Shown piece after piece: positions 62,907 to 64,000 of a DNA stretch of 64,000 nt (the first letter of the stretch is position 1; the number at the start of each line of letters is the position of its first letter). A model generated the notes under the pieces. That model did no database searches. It was not told the origin of the DNA and saw nothing but the letters and a program-made list of their open reading frames with translations. Made by a program: the position numbers and the translations under genes. This DNA comes from Endozoicomonas sp. Mp262 (GTDB taxonomy: Bacteria; Pseudomonadota; Gammaproteobacteria; Pseudomonadales; Endozoicomonadaceae), in contig NZ_CP092489.1 in the NCBI RefSeq assembly GCF_025643335.1, forward strand, positions 753,501 through 817,500, read 5' to 3'.

Positions 62907-62966
62907 AAAGCCAATATTCTTTCTGTAGAGAATCATGGTTATATGGTAGTTCACTATTTCTTATAC

Positions 62967-62973
62967 ACCTAAC
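62967..62973 (-). other. core site of attI, insertion point for new cassettes
   Basis: ACCTAAC on the plus strand (GTTAGGT on the minus strand) lies between the first cassette gene and intI, about 250 bases before the integrase start, where attI is expected. The boundary of the full attI cannot be read from sequence. Confidence 0.7.
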
Positions 62974-63186
62974 AGCTATTATCTCTCAACCGAGCGATAT
63001 TGGATAATAGCCGCACTACCCAGATATCCCCCGATCACGCTTCATATACCCGCAACCTGCGGGGTATTATTTCACAAACACCGCAGCAGTAACCAACTGA
63101 TAATAAAGATAAAAAACCTGATATTCATATTTCTCTCCAATATTTTTCGTTTGAGTTATTTGCAAAATGGGGAAATGCGCCAATAA

Positions 63187-63206
63187 TACTGTATAAAAAA
63201 ACAGTT
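63187..63206. promoter_or_regulatory. LexA (SOS) box upstream of intI
   Basis: TACTGTATAAAAAAACAGTT contains CTGT-N8-ACAG and agrees closely with the gammaproteobacterial LexA consensus. It lies 15 bases before the intI start codon, where LexA binding would block transcription. SOS control of integron integrases is known from Vibrio cholerae and class 1 integrons. Confidence 0.88.
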
Positions 63207-63220
63207 GTTAAGGTATTCAC

Positions 63221-64000
63221 ATGTCAGTTCGCTTTATGGACAGTGTGCGAAACACACTGCGAGTTAAACGCTACAGTTATCAAACCGAAAAATCCTATTG
63301 CTATTGGATCAAATACTATATTCGCTATCACAATATGAGACACCCTAATGAGATGGGACCTGATCATGTTATGCAATTTTTAACGTACCTTGCAGTTCAG
63401 AGGCATGTTTCAGCATCTACCCAAAATCAGGCGCTGAATGCCCTTAATTTTCTCTACGTTCAGATAGTTGGCAGACCTTTAGGCGATGTTCGAAAAGCAG
63501 CACGCGCCAAAAAGCCTCCCAGAATACCCGTTGTTTTCGAGCGCCATGAGATAAAGGCGCTATTTGATGTTGTCCACCCTGATCACAAGCTGCCTTTTCA
63601 GCTGATGTATGGCTCTGGACTGCGCTTGATGGAATGTCTTCGACTTCGGATTAAAGATATCGACTTTTATCGAAAAACGATTATTGTTCGCAGTGGTAAA
63701 GGCGGCAAAGACCGTATCACATTGTTGCCTGAGCCATTAATTCCCACTATTGAGCTAAAAATAAATCAAGTCAGTCATTACCACCGGGCAGATTTAGACG
63801 CTGGCTTTGGTGAAGTCTGGATGCCTGATGCACTGGCGAGAAAGTATCCCTCTGAAGCAGTCAGCTTGCACTGGCAATACCTGTTTGCTTCACATAAGCG
63901 TTCAATAGAACCCCGGTCAGGTAAAGAAATGCGCCATCATATTGATGACAGCACGCTGCAACGTGCGATAAAAAAAGCTATTCAAAAAGCATGCATTTAT
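63221..64000 (+). CDS. intI: integron integrase, 3' end beyond the window
   Basis: A tyrosine recombinase that inserts and excises cassettes at attI and attC. The 260 visible residues begin MSVRFMDSVRNTLRVKRYSY with the N-terminal SAM-like domain. They include the first catalytic arginine (R135 in YGSGLRLMECLRLR), the catalytic lysine region (RSGKGGKDR) and the IntI-specific extra segment that aids folded attC binding (PDALARKYPSEAVSLHWQYL, then FASHKRS and PRSGKEMRHHID). The HxxR and Tyr motifs should follow after position 64000. It is divergent from the cassettes. TAAGG lies 8 bases before the ATG. Confidence 0.94.
   Translation, partial: MSVRFMDSVRNTLRVKRYSYQTEKSYCYWIKYYIRYHNMRHPNEMGPDHVMQFLTYLAVQRHVSASTQNQALNALNFLYVQIVGRPLGDVRKAARAKKPPRIPVVFERHEIKALFDVVHPDHKLPFQLMYGSGLRLMECLRLRIKDIDFYRKTIIVRSGKGGKDRITLLPEPLIPTIELKINQVSHYHRADLDAGFGEVWMPDALARKYPSEAVSLHWQYLFASHKRSIEPRSGKEMRHHIDDSTLQRAIKKAIQKACIY

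Noticed and set aside
1-64000. CRISPR arrays, tRNA or rRNA genes, prophage structural genes
   Set aside because: No regularly spaced direct repeats of CRISPR type, no cloverleaf sequence that I could recognise, and no phage head, tail or lysis genes were seen.

Overview
This window reads as chromosome from a gammaproteobacterium. Housekeeping genes sit in typical gammaproteobacterial groupings: hemC-hemD-hemX-hemY, argH divergent from hemC, rpsF-rpsR-(DUF2232-like gene)-rplI-dnaB with rlmB upstream, rsgA next to orn, and a waaF-waaC-waaG-waaP lipopolysaccharide core block. The heavy load of insertion sequences and dispersed palindromic repeats, the eukaryote-like RING protein and the phosphocholine-type surface genes would fit a host-associated marine member of the Oceanospirillales, such as an Endozoicomonas-like bacterium. 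That placement is inference; the window holds no rRNA or other marker that fixes it.

Layout. 0-16.6 kb: an emrD-like drug transporter, asmA, a lone tnpB element, a secreted protein with three SPOR-like repeats, trmB, the hem cluster and argH. 16.7-18.7 kb: a coiled-coil protein built of 14-residue repeats, an AbrB-type DNA-binding protein and a small kinase-fold protein. 18.7-34.2 kb: a 15.5-kb minus-strand lipopolysaccharide core operon, transcribed from waaF toward a distal, visibly AT-rich end that carries asparagine synthetase-like and teichoic-acid-like (TagD/TagF-type) genes. 34.8-37.2 kb: a plus-strand operon with a choline-kinase-like protein, a small membrane protein, a CTP-dependent cytidylyltransferase and LicD, best read as phosphocholine (or similar) decoration of the same glycan. 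37-49.3 kb: ilvE, rsgA, orn, queG, dnaB, the rpsF/rpsR/rplI genes and rlmB, with one IS4-type insertion.

49.4-64 kb is the accessory region. It holds small secreted proteins of unknown function, one of them ending in a 13-G tract, and a 4.4-kb segment bounded by two same-length (1219 bp), inverted IS630 copies. Two secreted-protein genes are split by insertion sequences, and both can be rebuilt in frame. A second IS4 copy and a group II intron remnant follow, and then a chromosomal integron. The integron has intI at the right edge (cut by the window) with a LexA box just upstream, an attI-type core site and three attC sites. Its cassettes carry a small secreted protein, a GNAT acetyltransferase and a HigBA-type toxin-antitoxin pair. 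Beyond the last attC, in the reverse orientation, lies a gene for a secreted RING-H2 protein with the residues expected of an active E3 ubiquitin ligase.

The most interesting items are the secreted RING-H2 protein at the integron boundary, the SOS-controlled integron itself, a secreted-protein family shared between a cassette and a locus 11 kb away, the non-canonical lic-like operon, and a textbook -1 frameshift heptamer in the IS630 element.
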